A DNA stretch of 64,000 bases, from NCBI GenBank assembly GCA_024233345.1, contig JACKPT010000002.1, positions 1 through 64,000 of the forward strand, written 5' to 3'. The notes under the pieces are model-generated. The model saw only the letters and a program-made list of their open reading frames with translations, was not told where the DNA came from and did not search any database. The position numbers and the translations under genes were made by a program. The stretch is from Verrucomicrobiota bacterium. GTDB taxonomy: Bacteria > Verrucomicrobiota > Kiritimatiellia > CAIVKH01. Of the stretch, positions 53,491 to 62,279 are shown piece after piece. Within the stretch, counting starts at the first letter, position 1. The number at the start of each line of letters is the position of its first letter.

Positions 53491-53887
53491 ACGCGTCAAG
53501 TACCGGAAGGTACATCGCGGATCACGACGGGGTGTGGCGCAAACCTGCAATGCGCTGGCATTCGGAGAGTATGGCATTCAGGGCCTGGAGCGGGCTTGGC
53601 TGACCAATATTCAGATTGAAGCCTGCCGGGTTTGCATCAGCCGCGCCATGAAGCGCAAAGGAAAACTTTCGATCCGCATTTTTCCCGACAAGCCCTATAC
53701 CAAGAAGCCGCTGGAAGTTCGCCAGGGCAAGGGCAAGGGCCCGGTTGAGGGGTGGGTCGCCGTGGTGCGCCCGGGGACGATGTTGTTTGAATTGGGCGGT
53801 GTGCCTGAGTCGGTTGCCCGTGAAGCGTTCCGGTTGGCCGCAAGCAAGCTGCCGATTGCCACCCGTTTTGTAACCCGAGGTTCCTGA
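53474..53887 (+). CDS. rplP: 50S ribosomal protein L16
   Basis: 137 residues, '[20 protein letters not shown]', '[20 protein letters not shown]' and '[20 protein letters not shown]'. It overlaps rpsC by 17 nt; AAGGAG lies 5 nt before the ATG at 53474, favouring it over the ATG at 53483. Confidence 0.97.
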   Translation: MPLMPKRVKYRKVHRGSRRGVAQTCNALAFGEYGIQGLERAWLTNIQIEACRVCISRAMKRKGKLSIRIFPDKPYTKKPLEVRQGKGKGPVEGWVAVVRPGTMLFELGGVPESVAREAFRLAASKLPIATRFVTRGS

Positions 53888-53892
53888 TCATC

Positions 53893-54087
53893 ATGAAGGC
53901 CAAAGAGATTCGAGAATTAACCAAGGAAGAATTGCAGCAGCAACTGGATGATGCTCGCCAGGAGTTGTTCAATCTTCGTCAACAGCAGGTGACGGGACAG
54001 TTGGAAAAACCGTCCCGCATGCGTGAGGTCCGTCGCACGATTGCCCGGATCATGACCACGCAGCGATACAATGAGGTGCATTCATGA
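53893..54087 (+). CDS. rpmC: 50S ribosomal protein L29
   Basis: 64 residues, helical: 'MKAKEIRELTKEELQQQLDD' and 'FNLRQQQVTGQLEKPSRMRE', then 'TIARIMTTQR'. Sits near the tunnel exit. Stop overlaps the rpsQ ATG. Confidence 0.94.
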   Translation: MKAKEIRELTKEELQQQLDDARQELFNLRQQQVTGQLEKPSRMREVRRTIARIMTTQRYNEVHS

Positions 54088-54374
54088 CGGCAGGATCAGA
54101 ACGTGGGGTCCGCAAGGTTCGAACCGGTACCGTGACCAGCGACAAAGGTCGCAAAACCATTGTGGTTGAAGTCACCCGGCGGTTTCGTCACCCCCTGTAT
54201 GGAAAAGTTGTAACCTCGAAGCGCAAATTTCACGCGCATGACGAGGAGAATACCGCAAAAATCGGCGACGTGGTCCGGATTATGGAAACCCGCCCGATCA
54301 GCAAGCTCAAGCACTGGCGTCTCCTGGATGTGGTCCGGGTGGCGGGAGTCTCGGAGGTTCGACACAGTTCATGA
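54084..54374 (+). CDS. rpsQ: 30S ribosomal protein S17
   Basis: 96 residues. '[20 protein letters not shown]', '[20 protein letters not shown]' and '[20 protein letters not shown]' are the S17 OB-fold signatures. 4-nt overlaps at both ends. Confidence 0.96.
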   Translation: MTAGSERGVRKVRTGTVTSDKGRKTIVVEVTRRFRHPLYGKVVTSKRKFHAHDEENTAKIGDVVRIMETRPISKLKHWRLLDVVRVAGVSEVRHSS

Positions 54375-54736
54375 TAACGGTACAGACACGACTGCAGGTT
54401 GCCGATAATTCGGGTGCGCGTTCCCTCATGTGCATTCATGTGCTGGGACAGCGGAAACAGTTTGCCCGGATCGGTGATATCATCAAGGTTTCGGTCAAGG
54501 AAGCGATTCCCACTGGCATGGTCAAGAAGGGGGAAGTGCACAACGCCCTGATTGTTCGCACCCGTCACTCGATTAAACGCGCGGATGGCTCCCGGTTGAA
54601 GTTCGACCACAATGCGGCGGTGATTGTCGATGACAATGGCAACCCCAAGGGTACCCGCATTTTTGGTCCGGTGGCCCGCGAATTGCGGGATAAGAATTAC
54701 ATGAAGGTCATTTCCCTGGCCCCCGAGGTGTTGTGA
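54371..54736 (+). CDS. rplN: 50S ribosomal protein L14
   Basis: 121 residues. '[20 protein letters not shown]', '[20 protein letters not shown]' and '[20 protein letters not shown]' identify it. Opens the spc segment in the usual order. Confidence 0.97.
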   Translation: MITVQTRLQVADNSGARSLMCIHVLGQRKQFARIGDIIKVSVKEAIPTGMVKKGEVHNALIVRTRHSIKRADGSRLKFDHNAAVIVDDNGNPKGTRIFGPVARELRDKNYMKVISLAPEVL

Positions 54737-55005
54737 TGAGTGGTTCCGTTCTGGTCAACAATCCGTCCGTCCATGTCCGCCGCGGCGATGTCGTCGAGGT
54801 TCTGTCCGGTGAAGACAAGGGCAAGTCAGGAAAGATTCTCACGGTGAACCGGGTCAAGGGCACGGCAATCGTGGAGGGCATTCGCTTCATCAAAAAGCAT
54901 ATGCGGAAAACCCAGGAGAATCCCGAGGGTGGGATCATCGAGAAGGAAGGACCGATTCCGGTATCGAAATTGAAGGTCATCGAGCGGTCGAAAAAGGCGG
55001 AATAA
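54736..55005 (+). CDS. rplX: 50S ribosomal protein L24
   Basis: 89 residues from the ATG at 54736, which shares one base with the rplN stop (TGATG); a GTG one codon earlier is possible. KOW motif in 'VRRGDVVEVLSGEDKGKSGK', then 'VEGIRFIKKHMRKTQENPEG'. Assembly-initiating protein. Confidence 0.95.
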   Translation: MSGSVLVNNPSVHVRRGDVVEVLSGEDKGKSGKILTVNRVKGTAIVEGIRFIKKHMRKTQENPEGGIIEKEGPIPVSKLKVIERSKKAE

Positions 55006-55030
55006 CCCCGTCCAGGCAAGGTAACGATTT

Positions 55031-55573
55031 ATGAATGTGGCAACCATTGCAGAAAAGTACACCCAGAGTGTTCGTGAAGATCTGCGCAAGTCGCGCAACT
55101 ACACAAACACCATGGAAATTCCCCAGATCAAGAAAGTCGTGGTGAACATGGCGGTCGACACCTCGGTGGACAAGGACCAGTTCAAGGTCATGACCGAGGA
55201 GCTCGCGCTGATCGCGGGCCAGAAGCCGGTGATCACCTATGCCCGGAAGAGTGTATCGAACTTCAAGCTGCGTGAAGGGATGCCGATCGGGGCCAAGGTG
55301 ACCCTCCGCGGACGCAAGATGTATGAATTTCTTGACCGTTTGCTCTACGTGGCTCTGCCCCGTATTCGCGACTTTAGGGGCATCTCCAAGAAGGCGTTTG
55401 ACGGGCGGGGAAACTACAATCTCGGACTGGGGGAGCAATCCTACTTTCCGGAAATCGATCCCGACCGGGTCAAGCGGACCCAGGGTATGGATATCACCAT
55501 TGTTACGTCGGCCAAAACCGACGAGGAAGCGTTTGAGCTGCTGAAGAAACTCGGCATGCCGTTCGAAAGTTAA
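55031..55573 (+). CDS. rplE: 50S ribosomal protein L5
   Basis: 180 residues. '[20 protein letters not shown]', '[20 protein letters not shown]', '[20 protein letters not shown]' and '[20 protein letters not shown]' are typical. Binds 5S rRNA. Confidence 0.97.
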   Translation: MNVATIAEKYTQSVREDLRKSRNYTNTMEIPQIKKVVVNMAVDTSVDKDQFKVMTEELALIAGQKPVITYARKSVSNFKLREGMPIGAKVTLRGRKMYEFLDRLLYVALPRIRDFRGISKKAFDGRGNYNLGLGEQSYFPEIDPDRVKRTQGMDITIVTSAKTDEEAFELLKKLGMPFES

Positions 55574-55590
55574 TTTCAGGAGGAACCACG

Positions 55591-55776
55591 TTGGCTAAAA
55601 CTTCACTTATTGTTAAGTCCAACCGGAAACCAAAGTTTTCGGTTCGCAAGTATCATCGCTGCCGCCGGTGCGGTCGTGCGCGTGCCTACATTGGCAAATT
55701 TCAACTCTGCCGTATCTGCTTCCGCGAACTGGCTTCGGAAGGCAAAATTCCCGGCGTGGTCAAGTCGAGCTGGTAA
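55591..55776 (+). CDS. rpsN: 30S ribosomal protein S14, zinc type (TTG start)
   Basis: 61 residues with TTG start ('[20 protein letters not shown]') and AGGAGG 8 nt upstream. Zinc ligands C24-x2-C27 and C40-x2-C43 ('[20 protein letters not shown]') define the short, zinc-binding S14 form. Confidence 0.96.
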   Translation: MAKTSLIVKSNRKPKFSVRKYHRCRRCGRARAYIGKFQLCRICFRELASEGKIPGVVKSSW

Positions 55777-55786
55777 GGGTAATACT

Positions 55787-56185
55787 ATGAGTCTTCAGGA
55801 TCCCATTTCAGATATGTTGACGCGCATTCGCAACGCGTCCGCGGCCGGCCACGATCAGGTGGTGGTGCCCCATTCGAAACTCAAGTACGAGCTTGCCCGC
55901 ATCCTCAAGCAGGAGGGATTCGTGGACCGGGTATCGGTGGATGACACCGGTTCCTACAAGGTCATTCAGCTGGGGTTGAAATATGACCGCAAGGATCGCT
56001 CGGTCATTCACGGCTTGCGTCGGATCAGCCGCCCCGGTCTTCGCCGGTACGTGGCTGCGGATGAAGTGCCGCGCGTGCTCGGCGGCATGGGCATTGCGGT
56101 GTTAAGTACGTCCAAGGGGATTCTCACGGACAGGGAAGCCCGCCGGGCCAAAACCGGCGGAGAAGTCGTTTGTCACATTTGGTAA
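55787..56185 (+). CDS. rpsH: 30S ribosomal protein S8
   Basis: 132 residues from 'MSLQDPISDMLTRIRNASAA'. 'KYELARILKQEGFVDRVSVD', 'RISRPGLRRYVAADEVPRVL' and 'GIAVLSTSKGILTDREARRA' match S8, the spc-operon autoregulator in E. coli. Confidence 0.97.
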   Translation: MSLQDPISDMLTRIRNASAAGHDQVVVPHSKLKYELARILKQEGFVDRVSVDDTGSYKVIQLGLKYDRKDRSVIHGLRRISRPGLRRYVAADEVPRVLGGMGIAVLSTSKGILTDREARRAKTGGEVVCHIW

Positions 56186-56197
56186 AGAGGTTGCATC

Positions 56198-56734
56198 ATG
56201 TCACGTATCGGTAAAAAACCGGTCAATGTACCGTCAGGGGTCACGGTGACTGTGGAGGGATCCACGGTCGCGGTGAAGGGTCCCAAGGGTGAATTGACTC
56301 AAGAGATTCCCTCCTGTTTGTCGGTTGCGGTCGAGGACGGCCAGATCACGGTCAGTCCCAACGATCAGAGCAGCCGCGCCCGGGCCATGCACGGGACCAT
56401 TCGCAGTCTCATCGATAATATGATCGAGGGAGTCAGCAAGGGATTTGTGCGGGAGTTGGAAATTCAAGGGGTCGGATTCCGGGCCGCCGCCCAGGGTAGG
56501 CAATTGACCCTGAGCCTCGGCTACTCCCACCCGATCATTTTCGAGGTCCCGGAAACGATTCAGGTCGACGTGAAGGATGGTACCGCGCTGACGGTTACCG
56601 GACCTTCCAAGCAGATGGTCGGCCAGGTCAGTGCGCGCATCCGGTCCTTTTATCCGGCCGAGCCCTACAAGGGCAAGGGCGTGCGCTACAAGGGTGAACA
56701 CGTTCGGCGCAAGGCCGGTAAGGCGGTGGCATAA
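56198..56734 (+). CDS. rplF: 50S ribosomal protein L6
   Basis: 178 residues. 'MSRIGKKPVNVPSGVTVTVE', 'GVSKGFVRELEIQGVGFRAA' and 'RIRSFYPAEPYKGKGVRYKG' identify it. Confidence 0.97.
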   Translation: MSRIGKKPVNVPSGVTVTVEGSTVAVKGPKGELTQEIPSCLSVAVEDGQITVSPNDQSSRARAMHGTIRSLIDNMIEGVSKGFVRELEIQGVGFRAAAQGRQLTLSLGYSHPIIFEVPETIQVDVKDGTALTVTGPSKQMVGQVSARIRSFYPAEPYKGKGVRYKGEHVRRKAGKAVA

Positions 56735-56735
56735 C

Positions 56736-57101
56736 ATGAGTGGTTTGAAGACGAATCAGGAATTCCGGAAACGGCGTCACTACCGGGTCCGCAAGAAGAT
56801 CAAGGGAACCGCGGAGCGGCCCCGGATGGCGGTGTTTGTTTCGAACCTGCACATGTACGTGCAGTTCATCGACGATGCGGGCGAGCGCACTCTGGCCGCT
56901 GCATCCACCCAGTCCAAGGGATTCTCCAAGGTCAATGGAAAGAACGATTCCGAGACCGCCAAGGCCCTGGGCGCATTTGCCGCCGAACAGGCCAAGGCCG
57001 TGGGAATCGAGCAGGTTGTATTCGACCGCGGCGGCTTTGCCTTTCGAGGGCGGATCAAGCTGCTCGCCGATGCTGCCCGCGAGGCCGGGCTGAAATTTTA
57101 A
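56736..57101 (+). CDS. rplR: 50S ribosomal protein L18
   Basis: 121 residues from '[20 protein letters not shown]'. '[20 protein letters not shown]' and '[20 protein letters not shown]' match L18 (5S rRNA-binding). ATG 56736 directly follows the rplF stop. Confidence 0.96.
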   Translation: MSGLKTNQEFRKRRHYRVRKKIKGTAERPRMAVFVSNLHMYVQFIDDAGERTLAAASTQSKGFSKVNGKNDSETAKALGAFAAEQAKAVGIEQVVFDRGGFAFRGRIKLLADAAREAGLKF

Positions 57102-57121
57102 CCACTGGGAAGGTACGCGAC

Positions 57122-57616
57122 GTGAGCGAAAAAAAAGTAATCGAGAAGAAAATGGATATTGAAGAACGCGTGATTCATGTGAATCGCTGCGCCAAGGTCG
57201 TCAAGGGCGGCCGCCGGTTCAGCTTCAGCGCCCTGGTGGTGGTGGGGGATCGGAATGGAAATGTCGGTTACTCCATCGGCAAAGCCAACGAGGTCGCGGA
57301 TGCAATCCGCAAGGCTACCGAAGGGGCCAAGCGGAACATGGTGCATATCACGATGAAGGACAAAACCATTCCTCACGAAGTCTACGGTAAGTTTGACGGG
57401 GCGCGGGTCTATATGCGTCCGGCGTCCGTCGGTACCGGTGTGATTGCGGGCGGCGGCATGCGGGCGGTTCTCGAACTTTCCGGTATTCGTGACGTGCTGG
57501 CGAAATCCATGGGCAGCACCAATGGCATGAATGTCATTCGGGCAACCATGGCTGCCCTCGAATCCCTACAGTCCAAAGAAGAAATCATGGGGGCCCGGCA
57601 GTTGGCCAGGGCCTGA
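57122..57616 (+). CDS. rpsE: 30S ribosomal protein S5 (GTG start)
   Basis: 164 residues with GTG start. '[20 protein letters not shown]', '[20 protein letters not shown]' and '[20 protein letters not shown]' identify S5. The next gene is rplO; rpmD (L30), usually between them, is absent. Confidence 0.97.
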   Translation: MSEKKVIEKKMDIEERVIHVNRCAKVVKGGRRFSFSALVVVGDRNGNVGYSIGKANEVADAIRKATEGAKRNMVHITMKDKTIPHEVYGKFDGARVYMRPASVGTGVIAGGGMRAVLELSGIRDVLAKSMGSTNGMNVIRATMAALESLQSKEEIMGARQLARA

Positions 57617-57635
57617 GCATTCAGCGGGTACGACT

Positions 57636-58079
57636 ATGTATTTACATTCCATTCAAAATGTTGAAGGCGCGGTTCGCAAGAAGAAGCGTGTCGGTTGTGG
57701 CGAGTCCTCGGGACATGGGAAGACATCCTGCCGCGGTACCAAGGGGCAAATGTCCCGATCCGGCCACAAGCGCAAGCCGGCGTTCGAAGGCGGACAGATG
57801 CAACTCATCCGCCGGATTCCCAAACGGGGTTTCAACCGGGCGTTTCGCGAGGTCGCCTCTCCGGTCAATGTGCAATCGCTGGTGCGGTTTGATGCCGGTA
57901 CCGCGATCGATCCTTCGGTCCTCTATGCCGCCGGGATGATTCCGTCGGCGGATGCCCGGGTGAAGATCCTCGGCACCGGAGAGTTGGATCGGAAACTGGA
58001 CATCAAGGCCCACGCCTTCAGCGAGTCGGCGCGAAAGAAAATAGAAGCGGCCGGCGGTACGTGTGAACTTCTTGCCTGA
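57636..58079 (+). CDS. rplO: 50S ribosomal protein L15
   Basis: 147 residues from 'MYLHSIQNVEGAVRKKKRVG'. 'CGESSGHGKTSCRGTKGQMS', 'FEGGQMQLIRRIPKRGF' and 'KAHAFSESARKKIEAAGG' are typical. Only 19 bp separate it from rpsE. Confidence 0.96.
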   Translation: MYLHSIQNVEGAVRKKKRVGCGESSGHGKTSCRGTKGQMSRSGHKRKPAFEGGQMQLIRRIPKRGFNRAFREVASPVNVQSLVRFDAGTAIDPSVLYAAGMIPSADARVKILGTGELDRKLDIKAHAFSESARKKIEAAGGTCELLA

Positions 58080-58094
58080 TAGGATTCCTTCCTG

Positions 58095-59441
58095 ATGCTT
58101 TCAGCCTTTGCCAACAGCTTACGTGTTCCCGAGCTTCGACAGCGCATTTTTTTCACCGTGGGCTTGATTGCGATCTGCCGCCTGATGGCGTCGGTGCCTA
58201 CGCCGGGGGTGGATGCGGTGGCGTTGCGGGAGCTGATGCGCCAGATCCACCAATCTGCGGGAGGCAGCTTCCTCGGCCTGTTCAACATGTTCAGCGGAGG
58301 CGCGCTTGCTCAGTGCGCCGTAGGCTCGCTGGGAATCATGCCTTATATCAGCGCCTCGATTATTCTGCAGTTGATGACCGCGGTGGTTCCGGCCCTCGAG
58401 CGGCTTGCCCGTGAAGGCGATGCCGGCCGGCAGAAAATCACGCAATATACCCGCTACCTCACGGTTGTCCTGTGTGTGGTACAGGGGTATGCCATGGCGG
58501 TGGCGTTGGAAAATCCCCAGACCTTTGGCGCCAATGCGGCGATTGTCATGATCCCTGGTTGGGGATTCCGCCTGTTGACCGTCATCACCCTGACCACGGG
58601 AACCCTGTTGTTGATGTGGCTGGGAGAACAGATGACGGAGCGCGGCATCGGAAATGGTATTTCCCTGATCATTACCATCGGTATTGTCAGCCAGCTTCCC
58701 GGAGCGGTGGCCGCGACCTGGAATATGTTCCAGCCGGTGGACGGCGTGGCGCAATTCAGCATCTTCCATTTGATCATGTTGCTGGCCATGCTCCTGGTGG
58801 TGATCGCCGGTGTGGTGGCGATGACTCAGGCCCAGCGGAAGATTCCCGTGCAGTATGCCAAGCGCGTAGTCGGCCGAAAAGTCTATGGCGGTCAAAGCAC
58901 CTATATGCCCCTGCGGGTCAATTACTCCGGGGTTATGCCGATCATCTTTGCCCAGGCAATCCTGATGTTTCCCCCCCAGATTCTACGCCAAATCCCCGGG
59001 GATATCTTTCAGCGGATCGCCGGCGCGCTGGCTCCGGGTGCTTTGTGGTTCAACATTATCTATGTGCTGATGATCATCTTCTTCTCCTACTTCTGGGTGG
59101 CCACCCAGTTCAACCCGATTCAGATCGCTGACGATCTGAAGAAGAATGGCGGTTATGTGCCGGGAATCCGCCCCGGACGCCCCACCGCGGAATACCTGGA
59201 TCGGGCCATGACACGGATTACCCTGGCCGGTTCGGTGTTTCTCGCGATTATCGCGGTGATTCCTACCATGATGGGGAAAATGTTTAACATTCCGTGGATT
59301 GTCTATCAGTTCTTTGGCGGTACCAGTTTGTTGATCATGGTCGGGGTGATGCTCGATACCATGCGGCAGGTGGAATCCCACCTGGTCACCCGATACTATG
59401 ATGGTTTCCTGAAAAAGGGCCGGCTGCGGGGGCGTCGCTAA
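58095..59441 (+). CDS. secY: Preprotein translocase subunit SecY
   Basis: 448 residues, ten predicted membrane helices. 'GSFLGLFNMFSGGALAQCAV' and 'SLGIMPYISASIILQLMTAV' (plug and TM2 region), 'GEQMTERGIGNGISLIITIG', 'YMPLRVNYSGVMPIIFAQAI' and 'GGYVPGIRPGRPTAEYLDRA' are SecY hallmarks. It is the protein-conducting channel that works with SecE. Standard position after rplO. Confidence 0.97.
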   Translation: MLSAFANSLRVPELRQRIFFTVGLIAICRLMASVPTPGVDAVALRELMRQIHQSAGGSFLGLFNMFSGGALAQCAVGSLGIMPYISASIILQLMTAVVPALERLAREGDAGRQKITQYTRYLTVVLCVVQGYAMAVALENPQTFGANAAIVMIPGWGFRLLTVITLTTGTLLLMWLGEQMTERGIGNGISLIITIGIVSQLPGAVAATWNMFQPVDGVAQFSIFHLIMLLAMLLVVIAGVVAMTQAQRKIPVQYAKRVVGRKVYGGQSTYMPLRVNYSGVMPIIFAQAILMFPPQILRQIPGDIFQRIAGALAPGALWFNIIYVLMIIFFSYFWVATQFNPIQIADDLKKNGGYVPGIRPGRPTAEYLDRAMTRITLAGSVFLAIIAVIPTMMGKMFNIPWIVYQFFGGTSLLIMVGVMLDTMRQVESHLVTRYYDGFLKKGRLRGRR

Positions 59442-59444
59442 CTT

Positions 59445-60095
59445 ATGGAAGCGGTGATTCTTCTGGGTGCGCCCGGTTCGGGCAAGGGCACGGTTGCCGA
59501 GGACCTGAAGGCCAGTGTGCGGTTTGAGCATGTGTCCACCGGAGACAAACTTCGGGACGCGGTCAAGGCGGGGAGTGCGGTCGGTCTTGAAGCCAAGGCG
59601 TATATGGAGCGTGGTGAGCTGGTTCCGGACGAGGTGATCATCAAGATCATGGACGAAGTACTGCGCACCGGTTCCCCGGATGCCCGGTATATGTTTGACG
59701 GCTTCCCCCGCACCGTGCACCAGGCTGAAATGCTGGATCGAAGCCTGGCCGGATATGGCTCCAAAGTCAGCCATGTCTTCTTGCTCGATGTTCCTCGCGA
59801 GGTGCTGGTGCGGCGCATATGCGGCCGCCGGATTTGCCGACAGTGCGGTGCGGTCTATAACATTCACACCAAGCAGCCCAAGGTGGCGGGTGTCTGTGAC
59901 CAGTGCGGAAGCACGGATATTTACCAACGTCCCGACGACAATGAGGAAACCCTCAATAATCGGCTGGACGTTTTCGAACAGCAGACCGCGAGCCTGATCG
60001 CCTATTATGATCAGACCGGGGTGCTGGTACGGGTTCCGGCGGAGGACCGGCTGGAAACCGAAGAAAAGATACTCGAATATTTTAAACAATCGTAA
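59445..60095 (+). CDS. adk: Adenylate kinase, zinc-LID type
   Basis: 216 residues. P-loop 'LLGAPGSGKGT', 'FEHVSTGDKLRDAV', 'YMFDGFPRTVHQAEMLD' and the LID 'CGRRICRQCGAVYNIHTKQP' with a second Cys pair in 'GVCDQCGS' (four-Cys zinc site). It interconverts AMP, ADP and ATP. It lies 3 bp after secY; map, often next, is absent. Confidence 0.97.
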   Translation: MEAVILLGAPGSGKGTVAEDLKASVRFEHVSTGDKLRDAVKAGSAVGLEAKAYMERGELVPDEVIIKIMDEVLRTGSPDARYMFDGFPRTVHQAEMLDRSLAGYGSKVSHVFLLDVPREVLVRRICGRRICRQCGAVYNIHTKQPKVAGVCDQCGSTDIYQRPDDNEETLNNRLDVFEQQTASLIAYYDQTGVLVRVPAEDRLETEEKILEYFKQS

Positions 60096-60128
60096 GCGGC
60101 ATCCGGTCAGGCCGTGGGCAGGACGGGG

Positions 60129-60368
60129 ATGTCGAAAAAAGATCAGGATGCGGAATACATTCTACTGGACGCACGTGTCTTGGGTGTGATAGATGTGACG
60201 GCCTTTCGCGCCCAACTGCGGAATGGCCATGAGCTGGTCGCCTTTGTTCCGCGCGCGCGGATGCACGAGGTGACCTCCCCGAGCATAGGCCAGTGGGTTC
60301 GGGTGAGATTCTCGCCCTATGATATGAGTCGGGCTGAAATGGTGGATGATGGACAGGTGATGAAATGA
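60129..60368 (+). CDS. infA: Divergent translation initiation factor IF-1-like protein
   Basis: 79 residues from the ATG at 60129. The OB-fold signature of IF-1 is recognisable: '[20 protein letters not shown]' aligns with the IF-1 'FRVELENGHVV-AHISGK' segment, and '[19 protein letters not shown]' with 'GDKVTVELTPYDLSKGRI'. The basic 'GKMRKNYIRI' loop that enters the A-site is replaced by '[12 protein letters not shown]'. It is in the canonical infA slot before rpmJ, whose ATG overlaps its TGA. Either it is this lineage's IF-1 or a drifted paralogue. The Shine-Dalgarno is weak; a GTG at 60114 is an alternative start. Confidence 0.72.
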   Translation: MSKKDQDAEYILLDARVLGVIDVTAFRAQLRNGHELVAFVPRARMHEVTSPSIGQWVRVRFSPYDMSRAEMVDDGQVMK

Positions 60369-60478
60369 AAGTACGAGTTTCTGTGAGACGAATTTGTGAA
60401 CGGTGCAAGTTGATTCGCCGTAAAGGTGTGGTCCGGGTGATCTGTACGAACCCGCGCCACAAGCAACGTCAGGGTTAA
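60365..60478 (+). CDS. rpmJ: 50S ribosomal protein L36
   Basis: 37 residues beginning '[20 protein letters not shown]'. Zinc ligands C11, C14, C27 and H32. Its ATG overlaps the IF-1-like stop (ATGA, 60365-60368). Length and sequence are typical. Confidence 0.96.
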   Translation: MKVRVSVRRICERCKLIRRKGVVRVICTNPRHKQRQG

Positions 60479-60492
60479 GGAGAGCAATCGTT

Positions 60493-60894
60493 ATGCCGCG
60501 TATTTTTGGTGTGGAAATTCCAGGTCGCAAGCGCACGGAGTATGCGCTGTGTTCAATCTATGGGATTGGACTGACCCTGGCCCGGGAGATTTGTGAGAAA
60601 TCGGGGATCGATCCGGCGAAGAAGGCGGACGCTCTGAATGATGAGGAGCTGAGCCAGATCTCCAAGCTGTTGCAGACCGAGTATCGGACCGAAGGTGATC
60701 TTCGCCGGGAAATCTCCGGAAATATCCGGCGCTTAATCAGCATCAACAGCTACCGCGGTTCCCGACACCGTCGCGGTTTGCCGGTGCGCGGACAGCGTAC
60801 GCAAACCAATGCCCGTACCCGCAAGGGACCGAGGAAGACCGTGGGGGCCGTTCGCGGCAAGGAAGCCCGCGCCGCCGCCAAATCCGGCAAGTAA
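60493..60894 (+). CDS. rpsM: 30S ribosomal protein S13
   Basis: 133 residues. '[20 protein letters not shown]' with '[20 protein letters not shown]' and the C-terminal '[20 protein letters not shown]' are typical. A short Ala/Lys tail follows. Opens the alpha segment. Confidence 0.97.
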   Translation: MPRIFGVEIPGRKRTEYALCSIYGIGLTLAREICEKSGIDPAKKADALNDEELSQISKLLQTEYRTEGDLRREISGNIRRLISINSYRGSRHRRGLPVRGQRTQTNARTRKGPRKTVGAVRGKEARAAAKSGK

Positions 60895-60922
60895 CCGACG
60901 TTGATGAATGAGGAGTTGATGG

Positions 60923-61540
60923 ATGAGTCAGGAATCTGAAGAGAAGAACGTGCCGGAAGAGGCAGAAAAAGTACCGGTCGCCGCAGAACCTGCGGTCACC
61001 GAAGCGGTGAAAGCCGAAGACGCTCCGGCGAAAAAGCCGGAAGGAGCCAAGGGGAAGAAAGCGGCCAAAGCCGGGGACGGCGAAGAAGCCAAGCCTGCGG
61101 CGGAAGCCGCCGCGCCGGAAGTGGAAACCGCCGCCAGCCTGCTCGACAACAACGCGGTCGCGGTGAAGCGGGTCAAGATCAAGGGAGCGAAAAACATTCC
61201 CTTCGGTATTGTTCACATCACGGCCACCTTCAACAACACCATCGTTTCCATTTCCGACATGACCGGTAATGTGATCGGGTGGAGCACCGCCGGCCGTTCC
61301 GGGTTCAAAGGTTCCCGGAAAAGTACCGCGTATGCGGCGACCATGGCGGCCCAGGATGCCGCCCGTCAGGCGATCAACCACGGTTTGCAGGAAGCGGAAG
61401 TGCGTGTGCAGGGGCCCGGTTCGGGGCGTGAATCCGCAATCCGGGCCATTCAGGCTGCGGGTATCAATGTGTCGGCGATCCGGGATGTGACGCCGATGCC
61501 TCACAATGGATGCCGTCCGCGCAAGCGCCGCCGCGTCTAA
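60923..61540 (+). CDS. rpsK: 30S ribosomal protein S11 with long N-terminal extension
   Basis: 205 residues; typical S11 is about 130. Residues 1-80 are a low-complexity Glu/Ala/Lys/Pro extension ('[20 protein letters not shown]'). The S11 core starts near 82 ('[20 protein letters not shown]'), with '[20 protein letters not shown]' and '[20 protein letters not shown]'. ATG 60923 is preceded by 'GAGTTGATGG'-type sequence, and no internal start with a good Shine-Dalgarno occurs before the core, so the extension is probably translated. Confidence 0.94.
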   Translation: MSQESEEKNVPEEAEKVPVAAEPAVTEAVKAEDAPAKKPEGAKGKKAAKAGDGEEAKPAAEAAAPEVETAASLLDNNAVAVKRVKIKGAKNIPFGIVHITATFNNTIVSISDMTGNVIGWSTAGRSGFKGSRKSTAYAATMAAQDAARQAINHGLQEAEVRVQGPGSGRESAIRAIQAAGINVSAIRDVTPMPHNGCRPRKRRRV

Positions 61541-61565
61541 TTACAGGATTTCGAGGAGTACGGTT

Positions 61566-62192
61566 ATGGGAAGATATACGGGTCCAGCGTGTAAACAATG
61601 CCGCCGCGAGCGGATGAAGCTCTTTTTGAAGGGCGATCGCTGCTATATGGCGAAGTGTCCGATTGAAACCGGGCGTCCGGCTCCGGGGCAGCACGGGCAG
61701 CGCCGCAGCAAATTGTCGGACTATGGTGTTCAGCTCCGCGAGAAGCAGAAGCTTCGCCGGATGTATGGCTTGCAGGAATCCCAGTTCCGCCTGTTCTTCG
61801 AACGGGCGCAAAAGGGACACGGCATCACCGGCGAAAAGTTGCTCCAGATGCTGGAAATGCGGCTGGATAATCTGGTCTATCGTCTGGGGTTTGCCCCCTC
61901 CCGCCGGGCTGCTCGCCAATTCGTCCGCCATGGCCATATTCTGGTCAACGGCCACAAGGCCTCGATTCCCTCGATGATCCTCAAGGCCGAGGACGTGATC
62001 AAGGTCGCGGATAGTGAAAAAAGCCGCAGCTTTGTCAATCAGTACCTGGAGATCGCCGAAGCCCGGGGGCTTTCCCCGTGGGTTCAGATCAACAAGGAAG
62101 CTTTGGAAGGTCGGGTTCTCCACGTGCCGTCGCGTGAAGAGATTGCTCCGATCGTGGATGAACAGCTCATCGTCGAGTTGTACTCCAAGTAA
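61566..62192 (+). CDS. rpsD: 30S ribosomal protein S4
   Basis: 208 residues from 'MGRYTGPACKQCRRERMKLF'. Four cysteines C9, C12, C26 and C31 suggest the zinc-binding form. 'RRMYGLQESQFRLFFERAQK', 'RLDNLVYRLGFAPSRRAARQ' and 'VRHGHILVNGHKASIPS' (S4 RNA-binding domain) follow. GAGGAG lies near the ATG. Primary 16S rRNA binder and alpha-operon regulator in E. coli. Confidence 0.97.
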   Translation: MGRYTGPACKQCRRERMKLFLKGDRCYMAKCPIETGRPAPGQHGQRRSKLSDYGVQLREKQKLRRMYGLQESQFRLFFERAQKGHGITGEKLLQMLEMRLDNLVYRLGFAPSRRAARQFVRHGHILVNGHKASIPSMILKAEDVIKVADSEKSRSFVNQYLEIAEARGLSPWVQINKEALEGRVLHVPSREEIAPIVDEQLIVELYSK

Positions 62193-62279
62193 ACCCTCCC
62201 CGGTTTCGGACGGACGACGCCGGGAAAACATCGAAACACCATACGAGCCGACTAACGCTCGGCCCTGGGAGAATTCGTT

